DNA of 64,000 nt from Podocnemis expansa (lineage: Eukaryota; Chordata; Testudines; Podocnemididae): positions 3,446,193 through 3,510,192 of the forward strand of contig ML682008.1 of the NCBI GenBank assembly GCA_007922195.1, written 5' to 3'. The notes beneath the pieces were generated by a model. It saw nothing but the letters and a program-made list of their open reading frames with translations. It did not search any database and had not been told where the DNA came from. This document shows positions 11,403-23,970 of the stretch, piece after piece; the first letter of the stretch is position 1; the number at the start of each line of letters is the position of its first letter. The translations under genes and the position numbers were made by a program.

Positions 11403-11610
11403 AAATGTTTAGGGACATGAGGTACCATAAAACCTGATTAAACAAAGTTTAAAGTAGGGGACACAGCACATACAGGTTAGTCCAGTGTTAATGGTCTACT
11501 CAGGCCAGTCCATTATTACCTGTGCATAAACCATACATGAACACATGGAATTATATCAGAGAGGACTAAAGGACTCCTATTCTTGACTTTCCTTAAAAAA
11601 AAAAATGTGA

Positions 11611-11791
11611 ACACAATGAGAATCCTGTGGCACCTTAAAGACTAACAAATTTTCTTTGGGCATAAGCTTTTGTGGGCTCCAACACATTTTGTTAGACTGG
11701 AGCCCACGGACGCTTATGCCCAAAGAAATGTGTTAGTCTTTAAGGAACGACGAGAATCTCGTTTTTGCTGTACACAGACTAACACCCCCCC
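11611..11791. mobile_element. Palindromic PLE-terminus element (copy 2)
   Basis: AGAATCCTGTGGCACCTTAA with GGGCATAAGCTTTTGTGGGC on the left is mirrored by GCCCACGGACGCTTATGCCC with GTCTTTAAGGAACG on the right. The axis is near 11690. A near-complete foldback of about 180 bp with arms of about 80 bp. Confidence 0.8.
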
Positions 11792-12714
11792 AAAAGTGCA
11801 TTTTTCAGGCTTTATTAAACATATTGCCATACTCTGTTCCATGCGCTGTGGTTTGGTCTGAATATAGCCTTTATAATGATCACTGCTGATTCAACATGCA
11901 ACCTCTAATTCTTGCAGTCACTACTAGAGAGTCTTCTTGCCTTTTGTCTTTTCTAAGCTGCAGGCTCATTCTTTATCAATCACTCTCATGTTCATCCTTG
12001 AAATATTGTAATAGAAGCAATGATAATGTGAAGATACGCTGATGTTTCAAATAGCTCCTGTATCAGCCAGGGCCTGACTTGACCTCAATTCAATTTGAAG
12101 CAAAATAAGATCTCTACCTGAGGCAGTGCCTGAGTGAAGGAGATGAAAACAAATCCCTGTAAGTGGTGTCAAGGACTTTGACATTCTGCTTTCAAGTTTC
12201 AAAGTCAAAAAGGGTAACATCATTCTCAGGATCCCACATGCTTATTTTGAAACCAGTGCATGTCGTGGACAGTGGTAACTCTATGTCAAAATTTTAGATG
12301 AGACTCTGTAATTTGCCTTAGAGCACTTATTCATTTAGGTTACTTGTGGATGTTGCCTCTAGTGCTCTGCTGTGGTTGGTGGGCTAGTCAGCGAATTCCT
12401 TCTCTTGAAGTATTAAAGACCCCTTCTGGAATGTGCACATGTGCACCGTACAGTCACAGGGGCCTGCCATATGCAGACATCATGCGGGTTAGCTGTTCTC
12501 TAGCAGTAACAGCAGCTGTGAAATGATGAGCGTAACTGTAGTGATGGTAAATTCACTTTTCTTTTCCTAGTTTTTCTGAGTGGAGCATAATTCCTTTGCC
12601 CTCAGTGAAAGAGCCCCAGGGAGGGGCTCACCTCACATGAAGAGGACACAAACATCTTTGCTGTTGGTTGCACCATCACAACTCTAAAATGGTCCCTGTT
12701 ACCCCTTTCTCTCT

Positions 12715-13233
12715 GGCTATGTCTACACTTGCACTTTAAATCAAGCTAATGATGATTAATTCAATTTAAAATATTGCATAGCTACACTAGCTTTCCTTAG
12801 TTCAAAATAAAGACCTCCCTCAATTCAAAATAAGGAAAGGTCATTTTGAAATTATAAAATGCCCCTTAAATTCAAAATGATGGTTAAATCAAAATTACTA
12901 GTTCGATTTAACCCAGTGTAGCCGTGTTAACTCGAACTAGCCATTAGTTTGAATTAACGCTTTTTTCCCTTCTTTCTCCCAGGGTGCCTTCCTCTTCCTA
13001 TATATTCGGTAGGAGTATGGCCCTTCTTGGAAGCCATTTTGCCACACCTCCCATGGTGCACATTTCCTAAGTCAAACTAGCAAGTTCTGTCCATGGACAT
13101 GGTAGTTCGATTTGGGTGTCTGGTGGAGCCATGTTAATTCAATTTAACTTAATTTGATTTAATGATTATTAGTTCAATTTAATTAGTTTGATTTAAGTTA
13201 ATTTGATTTAACAATCTAAGTATAGACATAGCC
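12715..13233. mobile_element. GGCTATGTCTACAC-type MITE, subfamily a
   Basis: Starts GGCTATGTCTACAC and ends TATAGACATAGCC (inverted). TCT directly flanks both sides (12712-12714 and 13234-13236), a 3-bp target duplication. No coding frame. The interior is A/T-rich with reiterated 'aattcaatttaa' and 'gatttaa' words, plus an inner run of 'ttcaaaataa'. Non-autonomous DNA transposon. Confidence 0.85.
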
Positions 13234-13518
13234 TCTCTCATTAATGTTACTACTCTTTGACTCTCAGCTAGGTGAGCTCCCTGGGTCTGGACTGGATTTG
13301 GTATAGTAATTTCTCTCGATAACACTCATATGTCTAGTTGTTGTCTTCTAGTATTATTAATTATTATTCTCTCTGTACAGTGCAGTGGCTCTTAGGATGT
13401 GCCAGGTGCTGCACAGCTGAAGACAGAGGAGGGGTATCTCAAGCCTTGCCATAAAGAATTGCAGCCCAGTGGACCTTTGTTTACTAACTTTCAGTTTTAA
13501 TGGCCTCTGAGGTACTGC

Positions 13519-13652
13519 TTCAAAGTGTCGATGAAGTGGGATTTTCTCCTGTGAAAGCTCATGTGATAAATAAATTTGTTAGTTTTTGAAAGGGCCCCAG
13601 GACTTCTTGTTTGTTTTGCTGAACTACACTAACACAGATACTTCCTTGGAAC
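13519..13652 (+). mobile_element. Half PLE-terminus element
   Basis: Reads TTCAAAGTGTCGATGAAGTG, then a GTGGGA/TCCTGT stem region, GAAAGCTCATG, a GGACTTCTTG block and AACTACACTAACACAG, running to the outer end. A single arm in + orientation. The CTGATGA of the hammerhead-like core is changed to TCGATGA. Confidence 0.75.
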
Positions 13653-13967
13653 CTGAGGCACTTCTTTCACCTCTGACTAAGACTTGCCTTAATTTATATC
13701 AGTCTTCTCTGTATATAATGTAACTTTTGGCACAGTAACTACAATCTACCAGAAATAAATGATTAAGCCTACCAGGGAAATGTATGCAAGTCTGGCACCC
13801 ACGCAAGGTATGGGCATTTTTACCTCCTTATGTATGACATGCTTTCTAAGAAGACAGTTCCAGATTTATATGCTTCTTTCTGATACAATTACACGCTTAA
13901 TGTATTTCCATAGGAGCAGATTCTGATCTCATTTACACAAGTTTCAGGCCACAATTTGGGAGAGCAC

Positions 13968-14052
13968 CACTATTCAGGAAAGCACTAAGTACATGGTAAG
14001 TTCCGTTGATTGAAGTTTAGTTTGTGCTTACATGCTTTCCTGAATCGCAAGT
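13968..14052. repeat. 'cacttaag' palindromic repeat, degraded copy
   Basis: ATTCAGGAAAGCACTAAGTA on the left is mirrored by TGCTTACATGCTTTCCTGAA on the right. Confidence 0.5.
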
Positions 14053-14301
14053 AACTTTTCTGAAGTCAGCTGAGTTAGTCTGGGTTTAAACTACAGTCAC
14101 TGAGATGAGAATTTGCCTTTAAAATAAAGTACACAGTACCATTATGTTGAACATTTTCTAAAACTTTTCTCCAGTTTACCCCTCCTGCATCTACTTTAAT
14201 TTCACAAACAAGTGCTTCCAAAACCAATTACACCCACTGGTGGTGAATGGCTGCGGCTGCAGAGCCTTTCCTAATAGTCTCATAGGTTAGAATAGATCAA
14301 T

Positions 14302-14385
14302 TCTAAATAAATGTGTTTGTCTTTAAGTGCCACAGTACTCCTTGTTTGTTTTACTGAACTAGACTAACATGGCTGCCCCTTTGCC
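14302..14385 (+). mobile_element. Half PLE-terminus element
   Basis: AATAAATGTGTTTGTCTTTA, GTGCCACAGTACTCCTTG and GAACTAGACTAACATGGCTG make up the distal half of the arm only. The hammerhead-like core is absent. Confidence 0.7.
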
Positions 14386-15283
14386 ACTTATCCTGTCTCT
14401 GTTACCCAAGTCTTGTAATTCAAATGGCACAGATTACTTTTACTTTTTACACATTTCCATGACCCAGTTTCATATAATGTGGCTTTCATATAAGTATGCA
14501 TGTGCATCTGTGCAAATCTAAGGAGATACACAGATCTTTGACCTGATTCTCTTCTCGCTTACCCTGGAATAGGTGCACTGACTTCTCTAGAATCACTCCA
14601 AGGTTACACTGGTGGAAGCAAGAGCAAAATCAGACCCTGATTTCAGATTAATTAGGTATATTCCAAACAATAAAATTTTGAGAGATCTTTTTCCCATCCT
14701 GACATTTATGTATTTTTTATGAGCTAAAATCACCTGCAGCAGTTTCTGAAATGTGGGGGCACCATTCTGCTATGTTTTTCATCTCTGTTTTTCATCCCAT
14801 GGTGTTTGATAGCCAAAGAGTAAACAGTCAAAAGCATTTGCTGTTCCTTTAATGCTTCAAAATTGTTTGGCATTTGGTGGGCTGCTTGCTTATCTCTCCA
14901 GATGAATGTTGTAAGAACTTTATAACTGAGCAGTCAAATAACATTGCCTTCCTTTATAAATATTTTTGTGCAAACTTGTATCTTGCAGAGAACAGTCACA
15001 GGTATGATACCATTCTTTGTTTTGTATCTACCATGTGAGCATACAAAAAAGAATAGTCTCTATCCTTTTCAAATGAAGTAAAAATCATGTTGGCTCCTAT
15101 ATCCCACCTTAGTTTGCATGGGAACTTCTACATAATGTGGGAAAAGGACTCCAGAAACTTGGTAGGTTCATAGAGCTGCATTACTCCCTCCAGGTAGAAG
15201 CATTCACAGCTTTGTGAAGCCTGCAAACATTTCAGATATAGAAGAGGCTTAACAAAAGAGAGCAAAAACCCCTGCATCACAGA

Positions 15284-15446
15284 GGCTATACCTATATTAC
15301 AAACACTGAAGCTGCACTGCTATAGTGTAGACACTTTCTACGGTGATAGAAGGGATCTTTCCATCACTGTAGCGAATCCTCTCCACCTCCAAGAGGCAAT
15401 AGCTAGGTCACCAAAAGAAATCTTCCTTCACTCAAACAGCATCTGT
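15284..15446. mobile_element. Degraded MITE-like element
   Basis: Starts GGCTATACCTATATTACAA, a variant of the GGCTATGTCTACAC end. The internal palindromic segment 'ctacggtgatagaagggatc ... ccatcactgtag' is followed by 'aggtcaccaaaagaaatctt'. The right end CAGCATCTGTACC is weak. It abuts the 8-bp duplication of the hAT element at 15455. Confidence 0.45.
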
Positions 15447-15454
15447 ACCAGGAC

Positions 15455-15821
15455 CAGGGTCGGCCCAAGTGTTTTTGGCACCCTAGGCAAACTATGACTT
15501 CTGAAACCCCATCAGAATGCCATACCTTCATTTATAAGAGATAACATAATATAGTTTATACTACAGTTTAGTTAATATAGTTTATATAGTTAATACAGTG
15601 TAGCTCATATAGTTATAATATAGTTTATAGTTTATAAACTGTATACGTTTATATTTCATTGTTTATAAACTATATAAGTTTGTAAACATTATAAAAGTGT
15701 ATAGTTTACCATATAGTTTTTAAATAGTTAAAAAAAAATCACTTCCATCTTATTTGGCACCCCATACAGCCTGGTGCCCTAGGCGACTGCCTAGTTCACC
15801 TCTATGGTCGGGCTGGCCCTG
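15455..15821. mobile_element. Non-autonomous hAT element with perfect 8-bp TSD
   Basis: Ends are CAGGGTCGGCCC and GGGCTGGCCCTG (inverted repeat CAGGG[T/C]C[G/A]GCCC). The flanks are ACCAGGAC at 15447-15454 and ACCAGGAC at 15822-15829, an exact 8-bp target duplication typical of hAT transposition. Just inside the ends are 'ggcaccctaggcaaac' and 'ggtgccctaggcgactgc', in opposite orientation. The centre (15535-15735) is an A/T-rich run of 'atagtttata'/'tataaactat' units. No transposase. Confidence 0.9.
15535..15735. repeat. A/T-rich palindromic tandem repeat inside the hAT element
   Basis: Reiterated ATAGTTTATA, GTTTATAAACT and TATAGTT words. The units are self-complementary. Confidence 0.7.
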
Positions 15822-16649
15822 ACCAGGACTTAGCGATAGGAGATGAACCACTCACTGTCTTATCTTCCATGCATTTTTTCTTTTATATAAATTTTCTTGC
15901 TCCCCTCACCTTGAGAAGGTGAAAAAGGAGCACCAGGGCCCTTGTTCTGAAGAGTCTACATGGCAAGCAGATGTTAAATAAGCTCCTGAGTATCTGCAAA
16001 AATGTTTTTTCTTTCACAAAAGTAAATTCCAGAATTTCTGTTCTTCCAAGAAATGCCAGAAACCATTAGCCAAGAACCTGTATCTACCAAGCCATATATG
16101 TCTGAGGGGAGCATAAAATAATTTTAAAGAGCTCCTATCTGCACTAACTGAAATATCCTAATCATCAGCAGTATATTGTTTCCATCATTAGAGCTGTGCC
16201 CCTCGTGCCAGGACAGAACCCAGTTGTCAATATCGCTATTTATCGCATCTATCCTGGCATCTTCATATTCTAGACGTAACATGGACTCCTAGCTGAAATT
16301 TGGCATACAGGATTTCCTCTCTAGAGAAAACAAAAAGGGAAAAAAAGATCATGTTGGGTTTTTTTAGAAAGTCCTTTGTGAAGCTAAACTGTATGTGCAG
16401 TATATATTTAAAACATTTTCCTTACCTCCAACTAAAGAGATTGTAAAAAATCTAATTTTACTTTTTAGCTTGTTGCTGGGATGTTTAATATATCTGAAGA
16501 ATTCTAGCAGTGTTTTTCACATGGTGTCCAAGGTTATGCAGTCTACTTACCTGTGCGTGGAATCCCTGAATAGAAAATACATGTCTGTTATTGACTCATT
16601 GTTTAGTCTTCTATCATACTTCTTTGAGCCCCCATTACAGTAAGATCTC

Positions 16650-16800
16650 CTAAACTTCAAAGTGTTGTCCTCACAACACTCTTGCATGGAAGTGATATTC
16701 TCCCCACTTTAGAAATGGGAAAACTGAGGTGTAGAGTCCCAAAGGACTTCCTCAGAGTCCCACAGGAAGTCCGTGGGAGACCAGGAATTAAAATGCCTAT
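16650..16800. repeat. MIR/L2-like old repeat
   Basis: 'ccccactttagaaatgggaaaactgagg' followed by 'agtcccacaggaagtccgtggg' is typical of the conserved part of MIR or L2-type amniote repeats. The quoted parts are short and the copy is diverged. Confidence 0.5.
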
Positions 16801-16802
16801 CT

Positions 16803-16902
16803 GTGCTCTTTGTATCCATGCTAATACAGGACCCATGCAGATTAGTTGCTCCCCCCTGTCAATTTAGAAGCTGTTAGGCACAGCTTCTAAGCCTGCCTGA
16901 TA
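16803..16902 (-). repeat. Fragment matching the start of the LTR at 43471
   Basis: The reverse complement of this 100-bp block closely matches 43471-43573. The shared words include CTCTTTGTATCCATGCTAAT, ACAGGACCCATGCAGATTAG and GAAGCTGTTAGGCACAGCTT. Its outer edge coincides with the LTR's TG end to within a few bases. It is either a truncated LTR or an older module shared by both. Confidence 0.65.
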
Positions 16903-19473
16903 TCTGCTATCCCTGACTAGCACCCAACCATCTTTTTTCTCCAGTTTTTTCATCTGTAAAGTGGTTCAAAATGATGTTGTGAGGCATTTAGGGCCAAGTC
17001 TTGTCATACTTACTCATGTTGCATAGTGTTTTATTCTCAGACTAGTCCTATTGATTTGCAGATTCAAATTCCAGCCAGGGGGCAATGGAAAAAGTACTTA
17101 CTGTAAAAAATACTGACAGTTGTATATGGAGATAGGACAACCTGTGTAGCTATAATACTGGAAACATCTCACTGTTCATTTTGATTTTTCACCTAATGCA
17201 GACATGAAGTCTCTAAAACCATTTTTAGACACCCTTTTACATTCACTATCAACATGTGCCATAAATGTGACACTATGTTGTTTTGAGAGACAAGAACTGT
17301 TGGCTGTTGGAGTATTTATTCTTCTTCTTCTTGTATTTATGCCCACTAGAGTTACACAGTTGCATAATTAGAGCCTGAATTTTTTCATGTTTAAGACTAA
17401 TGTCAAAGAGTAGCTGCTAAGGTAAAGTCAGAACTGGGATTGTGAATGTCTCTTGTTTTCATACACTTTGCTTCTAGACTAAGTAAGAAAGCACCTGTTT
17501 CTCAAACCGGAGATTGCCTTGATCTTTCAAAATATAAGTTCCAGTTCATATCCTCCAAAAACCTTCAATGCGGCCATATGACATTCATGAATTAACCCAG
17601 GAAATTACTTCTATTTACTTTTATACTTACTTCCTATCCCCTCATGTGATGGAAGGATTGTTCTGAATATTATTTTGTTCCATAATGATGCGTCAATTTT
17701 AATGACAGACAGACAAAGAAACACTGAATCATCACAATAATTACCACAAATATTGCTGTATGTAAAAAAAAAAAAAAAATAAAATAAAAGAAATCTCTTG
17801 TTCTGAACTAAAACTAAGTAGCTGTCACTAAGGTTTTCTTTTAGACTCTATGAGCCACATATTAGCTGGTTTCTAGGCAGGTTATGCAAGCATCAGAGAA
17901 CCTAAAAACGATGATCATCGTAGTCAACAGGATGACAAATCATTTGAGACAGACAAAAAAGAGTTTAAACCTACTTTCATTCCATCAGTGGAATTTTTGG
18001 ATTTCACTTCAAGCGTAGCAGTATTTGGCCTCATGAGGGTTGGCTTATTTGTTTGTTTCTTGGGATCTGATTCTCCTTTTGATTATCTTGGCAACATAAG
18101 GAATAACTCCACTGGAGTTCATAGAGCTCTCCAGGAGTAGCATTGGTGTCAATGAGAGTGAAATCAGACACTTGCTATTTTTAATTTTTATTGGATAGAG
18201 GATACTGGAAGCATGAGTGAGCAATGTAAGTTTTACTTATTGAGAATGATTCCCTTGCTTAGACTTGCTACAGAAGGCCTTTGAAAGCAACTTTCTGCGA
18301 GCCAAAATTCTTTTAAACAGTGTTCTATGTCAACATGAAGAAATATGACAAAAGATGAATATTGTTTTCCTGTATATTCACCCTCATTACTATGCACACA
18401 AACTATTTTACCTTATGCCAGACATATGGAAGTGATCAGTGTATGTAAATTACAAGAGAAGAAGGTGAGGCACAGATAGGAAATATGTACTTGTTTATGG
18501 TCATAAAACTTCGAAACCACATGCACACACACATGCACAAGAGAAAGAGAAAAAAAACTTTACATTTTGAGGCAACCTTTTTCTTTTAAAATAATCAACA
18601 GAGAAGGTTAAAACAGCAGTGATTAAAGAATAAATCTGCATGAAAGCATGATGTGATACTGAACTGACCCATTCAATTAGCTCTTTGGGGCACTGGAATC
18701 TAGAGAGGAAGACCAGACGGTTAACTCCTCATGCAGAATGCAGAATGGAGTAATATCCATTTTCACATCATTGAGACTACTCTTGTGAGTAACTGTTCAT
18801 CAATGTAAATAAGGGACCTCCAGTCTAGCACTAAATATGTACTTGCATTATGCCTAGGCTTGCATCTACTGTGCTCTGACAAATTCCCGTTCTGAAAATC
18901 CAGCATTATTCAGTACTGCAGTGAGGGCCTGATCTAAAGCCCATTGAAGTCAATTGGATTGGCCATATTTGTGGTTATCTGGAGAGTCACACACCCTTTA
19001 TTCTAACAGAGATTGGCCAAAACACTGGCTTTATCTTTCTACTATTTAAAAAAGATGCAGAAGCTCTACCTTGAAGTAGAACTGCCGTTAAAAACAGAAA
19101 GACGGTTTCCCCTGGCTTTTGCTATGAATTGCTGCATTTTAAATCATTCCATAAATTAGCATCTGAACAAATGAACCCAGAAATACGGAAACTTTCATAA
19201 TTTCCTCAGCTGTTCAGCTCACTGTAGGTCTGTTTATCTTCTATAACGATGACCACTTGTAGCCGCTAAGCCTTTGCAGTGGCAGAGTACCTCTGTCAAT
19301 TTAAGCTTACTTCTTTGTAGGTAGAGAGGTGAGAAACACAGCCTTGCTTTAAATGTTTCCAAAGCTAAATAAAAACTAAAACAAATCCACCAAAATGTCA
19401 AGGGTCTATTGTAAGCTGGTGTCAATTAGTGTAGCTCCATTAACGTTACTTCACATAGAATATTTGACACTCA

Positions 19474-19889
19474 GGCTATGTCTACACTGGCAAGTTAGTT
19501 TGAATTAAGGGGTTTAATTCAAACTACCTTAGTCCCTGTCTACATTAGCCTTTCATTTGTTCAAACTCAGAAATTCCTTAATTTGAGCTAATGGCGCTTA
19601 GTTTGAATTAGTAACTACTGCCGGTTAGTTCGAACTAAACGCTTAGTTCAAGCATGAGTTGGAACTAAGTGCAGTGGAGACTAGGACTAAGCCTTAGTTC
19701 GGACCTAATAAGTTTGAACTAAGGGCAGTTAGTTCGAATTAACAAAGTGGACATATTTGAACTAACATTAGTTCGAACTAGTCCACATTGCTAATTCAGA
19801 CTAATAAATTTGTTTAATTTGAACTAACCTCAAACTCATTAGTTCGAACTAACAAATTTGAACTAACTGTCTGAAGTGTAGACATAGCC
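19474..19889. mobile_element. GGCTATGTCTACAC-type MITE, subfamily b
   Basis: Starts GGCTATGTCTACACTGG, ends GTGTAGACATAGCC and is flanked by TCA on both sides (19471-19473 and 19890-19892). The interior is almost entirely copies of TTAGTTCGAACTAA and variants, a self-complementary 14-mer (perfect at 19624-19637). No coding capacity. Confidence 0.9.
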
Positions 19890-21584
19890 TCAAAGAATAA
19901 CAGTTCAGCATGTTCACCTGAGATGGGACCTACATACTGAGCCAAATGGGGCTATGTTGATTTGCTTAGCTACTGAGAAGTCTAGCCCATTAATCACCAC
20001 ACTGATGCCCCTTACAACCACATTTTCCTTTTTTGCATATTAGCAGTTTGTTTGACTATATGTACTATGAAGATTCTCTGGTTTAAAAATGTAATTTAAT
20101 CCTTCAAATAATGTGTTTCTAAAAAAGAACAAGAGGTAAACATCTACAGTTGATAAGTGAAGAACAGAGACTATATGAAAAAATGGAATAGGCTTTGAGC
20201 CAGCTGGTTTTGTACATGCTTTACAGCGCTACTCTTTTGCTTAGATTTGGAATTGGTTGGCATGGATATATACACATAATATATACAGAGAGAGAGGGAG
20301 AGATTTACCAAGCCCTCAAGGCTGAACCCACTCCAAAAATAGATTATTTAGGCCACAAAACTAGAGAATGAACTTTCTATTGGAAATACCTACATGGGTG
20401 TCATAAGTTACAAACCTACCCCATAATGATGACATAATATACCTCTGCTGGAGTTAAGCATGTAATAATAATTTTCACTAGTGTTAGTCTGTAGTTCCAT
20501 CTATTTGCTCAGAATATCCAGTTGTACTTCATGCAAGCTGCATAATTCAGTAAATAGTTCATGTTACCTCAGTAATCATTTACAGAACTCATTTTTGTTC
20601 TCAAAAAAGCTTCTGTGTGCTAATTTGATTTGGTTAAATTATTCCATAAAGGACTCACTGAGACAAAGTTAAATGTAATTTCATTCAATTAATTTAAAAA
20701 AGGGCAATTACTCAAAGGCTATGAGATTTATTCACTCAGACTAATATTCTTGTAATAAAATGTGATTTTGTCTTGATGTTTATGAGAGAGATTTTTTTTA
20801 AAAAAGCATATTTTTGCATGCTTTTCCTCCCATTAGTAGTTCCAGTGATTTCACTTTGAATCAGCTACAGATGATTAAGCAATACTCTCATGGGTAAGTG
20901 CATGAAATGACCCCCTCCCCTTTTTTGTTAAAAGTTTAGTCTCAGTTTTATTTTCTAAATAAAGATCAAACAAAACAAAACCATTCATAGAACTGCAGCT
21001 GAAACTGTTTGATTTTATTCAGCAGGTAAAAACATAGGTACAATTTTGAAGTTTTACATCATCCTCAAACTGAAATCACGTTAACACCCAGCAGAAAAAG
21101 TCTGTCTTGATCTTGGTTACCTTCTGGTTAGAGTACAGTCAGAAATACCACAACAGTGATGTTGGCTTGTACACCTTCAGTGCTTTCACACCTAAGACAT
21201 GGTTGCGTGCCCACTGAAGTCAATAAGAAAAGACCCACATGGACTCCAAAGGGTGCTGGTTGAGCTCCTGGTCAGGAACTACAACAGGATAAACAATTGA
21301 TCAGGCTTTTTTAATGTGAAAATTGGTTTGGACTAAATTTTGGAGTGAAAATTTAAAGCAGTTTTTATTTTATCTGAGCTTTTGTCATTCCCCCAAACAG
21401 GTTAACTAGTAAATCTTTGCTTTAAAAAGATCTTTGATTTAAAAGATAACTAATACGTATTTGCTTTAAATTAATATCTTTTTGCATGTAACATATAAGA
21501 GACATTAGGCCAATCACAGGTTTAGAATCTGGAGTTAAACAAGGGAAGAATTGGACCTTATGTGTAGACTATGTTCCACACAGA

Positions 21585-22330
21585 AGGATAAAAAACAAAC
21601 AAGGAGTCCTATGATGCTTTTAAAGACTAACAATTTTATTTATTGCATGAGCTTAAGTGGGAGAAAATCCCACTTCATCAGACACTTTGAAGAGGGGGGA
21701 ACTTACAGAATAGGAGAAAATAAATGCAGGGGAGTGTAAGTCATGGGATCAGGTCACACTGCAATAGCAAATCAAAACAGTTGTTAAGATTCAAACACTG
21801 GGGACCAGCATTCAGAGGAAGATGAGGTCAAACCACCTGTTGTAATGAGAAAAAAATCCAAAGTCTCAGTGACTTCACCAGTCACCCCATACAAACTCCA
21901 GTGGAGTACAGCACTTTTACACATTCACTTCCTGAGTGCAGTTGGTCAAGTGGCAATATTGTGAGTCTCCGGATTGGGTCACAGAAAGGTTTGGTCTGCC
22001 ATCACTTACCGCAGACCAAACCTTTCTATGATGCAGGCTGGAGACTCACAATGTTGCCGTTTCACTGACAGCACTCAGGAAGTGAAAAAATATGCTCTTC
22101 TCAGTTAGAGTTTGTAAGGGGCTACTGCTGAAGTCATTAAGTCTTTGGATTTTTTCTTATTACAACAGATGATTTGACCTCACCCTCCTCTATGTGCTGT
22201 TCCTCAGTGTTTGAATCTTAACAACTGTTTTGATTTGCTATTGCATTGTGACCTGATCCCATGACTTACACTTCCCTGCATTTACTTTCCTCCCATTCTG
22301 TAAGTTCACCCATCTTCAAAGTATACTGCA
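21585..22330. mobile_element. Giant foldback element of the PLE-terminus family
   Basis: The left arm runs from AACAAACAAGGAGTCCTATG through a hammerhead-like core (minus strand) and a long untranslated segment. Its parts reappear in inverted order on the right: 'ggtttggtctgc' / 'gcagaccaaacc' around 22003, 'gagtctcc' / 'ggagactc', 'cacttcctgagtgc' / 'gcactcaggaagtg', 'ttgttaagattcaaacactg' / 'cagtgtttgaatcttaacaa', and 'gtaagtcatgggatcaggtc' / 'gacctgatcccatgacttac'. The arms are about 320 bp with a loop of only about 10 bases. The right arm loses the terminal 100 bp. Arm content matches the untranslated part of the Penelope fragment at 2255-2570. Confidence 0.85.
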
Positions 22331-22385
22331 GTTCTTCTGTTTCAACAGCCCTTGCCTTAACTATCAAATTAGAACAAATTACTAT

Positions 22386-22516
22386 GAAAACAAGAAGTTC
22401 TGCGGCATTTAAAGACTAACAAATTTATTTATTGCATGAGCTTTCATGGGGGACAATCCTACTTCCTCAGTTGCTTTGAAGATGAGAGAACTTACAGAAT
22501 GGGAGGAAAATAATGT
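22386..22516 (-). mobile_element. Half PLE-terminus element, minus orientation
   Basis: AACAAGAAGTTCTGCGGCAT, TAAAGACTAACAAATTTATT, GAGCTTTCATGGG and then 'gaacttacagaatgggagg'. The same order as the left arm of the giant foldback that ends about 55 bp upstream. Confidence 0.75.
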
Positions 22517-23699
22517 GACTACCGCTTCGGACCAAAGTACTGTAGAATCCTTTCACCGCTTTTGCAGTGCTGGTTACTGAAGTTAGTGCTCCAGACATCA
22601 CTATTTACTTTGAAATTTGCTAGCACCCGTTCCTTAGGTGAATGATCAGAGAGCAGCTCAGGAACTCACTCTACTGCAGGAGAGTCCAGAATTGCTAAAA
22701 CTAGAAAGCAAGCAAGTGAGCAAGGAAATTTCTCTTCCCTTTCAAATACCAGCCGGACAAAATGGTACATTGAACAGAGGGCCATGTGCTCATTCAGTCC
22801 AGGCCTCTTGTCTACAGTTTCTCATACTTTAGCCTCTCAGATGGGCAGCCACTTGTGGAGACCTATCTATTATTGCAAAATTTATTATGCCCTGGTTCAC
22901 ATGTGAACAAAATTCAGCAAATCTCTCATGCACTGTAGAATGGACAGGCAATAAAAGATTTCATATTTTATGACAAATATACATCCAAAGAAGGAAACAA
23001 AAGGAATGTTTTTTATTAAGCCTTGGAGTGGAAACCATTTGTGGCATAAATCCCAATAGGAAACACATTTGTACCGCTTCTGATGTCTGATGCAGTTTGG
23101 ATGCTAAGTTGTTCATTTGATTGTTTCCCTGTTGTAAGAGTCCACAGCCATTCAACTGTTTTGAGCTGTTACTTAAACAGTTTTACCAATCTAACAGGAA
23201 ACCACAGAATAACTCCCTAATAGACATCTCACGCCAGGACTAGGTTGTGGTGGAAGGGATGCATCCCAAGACCAGTGTGGTGCCAGGGAAGGGTGAGTTT
23301 TCATGTTCAAAGGGCAAAACTTTATTTCTCTGCGTGGTGCATATATACATACAGATTGCTCTCAGATGCTGCTGTTAGTGCACAAAGCATCCACATATGG
23401 CAAGAATCGCAGTTACTACCCTAAGGTCTATTGTTCTTATCCTTATAGTACCTAGGGATCATCTAAACACAAGACAGCTGCATAAAATGGTTGTGCATGA
23501 GACCAATCAGTGCAGAGCTAGATAGGTCCAGTGTGCAGAATGGGGGACAGAGCTCCTGCTCTATGGAAGCAATATGTAATTTCTTAGGAAGGGGGTGTGG
23601 AAGACTGTATAATTTAGCTCTCTGCACCTGTTCAGCAACCTTCCATATATTGTAAGTTCATTTCTGCTGGGTACCTCCATAGCTACTCTTGAGATCAAC

Positions 23700-23970
23700 C
23701 TTTCCTCTTCAAGGACAAGAAGCAACAGGCTTAAATTACAGCAAGAGAGGTTTAGGTTGAACATTAGGAAAAAATTCCTAACTGTCAGGGTGGTTAACCA
23801 CTGGAATAAGTTGCCTAGGCAGGTTGTGGAATCTCCAGCATTGGAAGTGTTTAAGACCAAGTTAGACAAACACCTGTCAGGGATGGTTTAAAAGGGTACT
23901 TGGTCCTGCCATGAGTGCAAGGACTGAACTCGATGACCTCTCATGGTCCCTTCAAGTTCCTATGGCTTTG
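23700..23970 (+). mobile_element. CR1 LINE, 3' end
   Basis: Contains 'cttaaattacagcaagagagg', 'ggttgaacattaggaaaaa', 'tgtcagggtggttaaccactgg' and 'ggaatctccagcattggaag', ending '...ggtcccttcaagttcctatg'. This is the familiar 3' end of amniote CR1. An open frame of 102 codons on the opposite strand here (23561-23869) is antisense to the LINE. Confidence 0.85.

Noticed and set aside
16395..16643. 82-codon + frame with a hydrophobic stretch
   Set aside because: No start context, no splice structure and no family resemblance in an A/T-rich intron. Regarded as chance.
21585..22516. CRISPR-like or tandem satellite array, because similar blocks recur
   Set aside because: The recurrences are inverted arms of foldback elements, not direct repeats with regular spacers, and the DNA is vertebrate.
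23561..23869. 102-codon minus-strand frame
   Set aside because: Mostly antisense to a CR1 3' end on the + strand.
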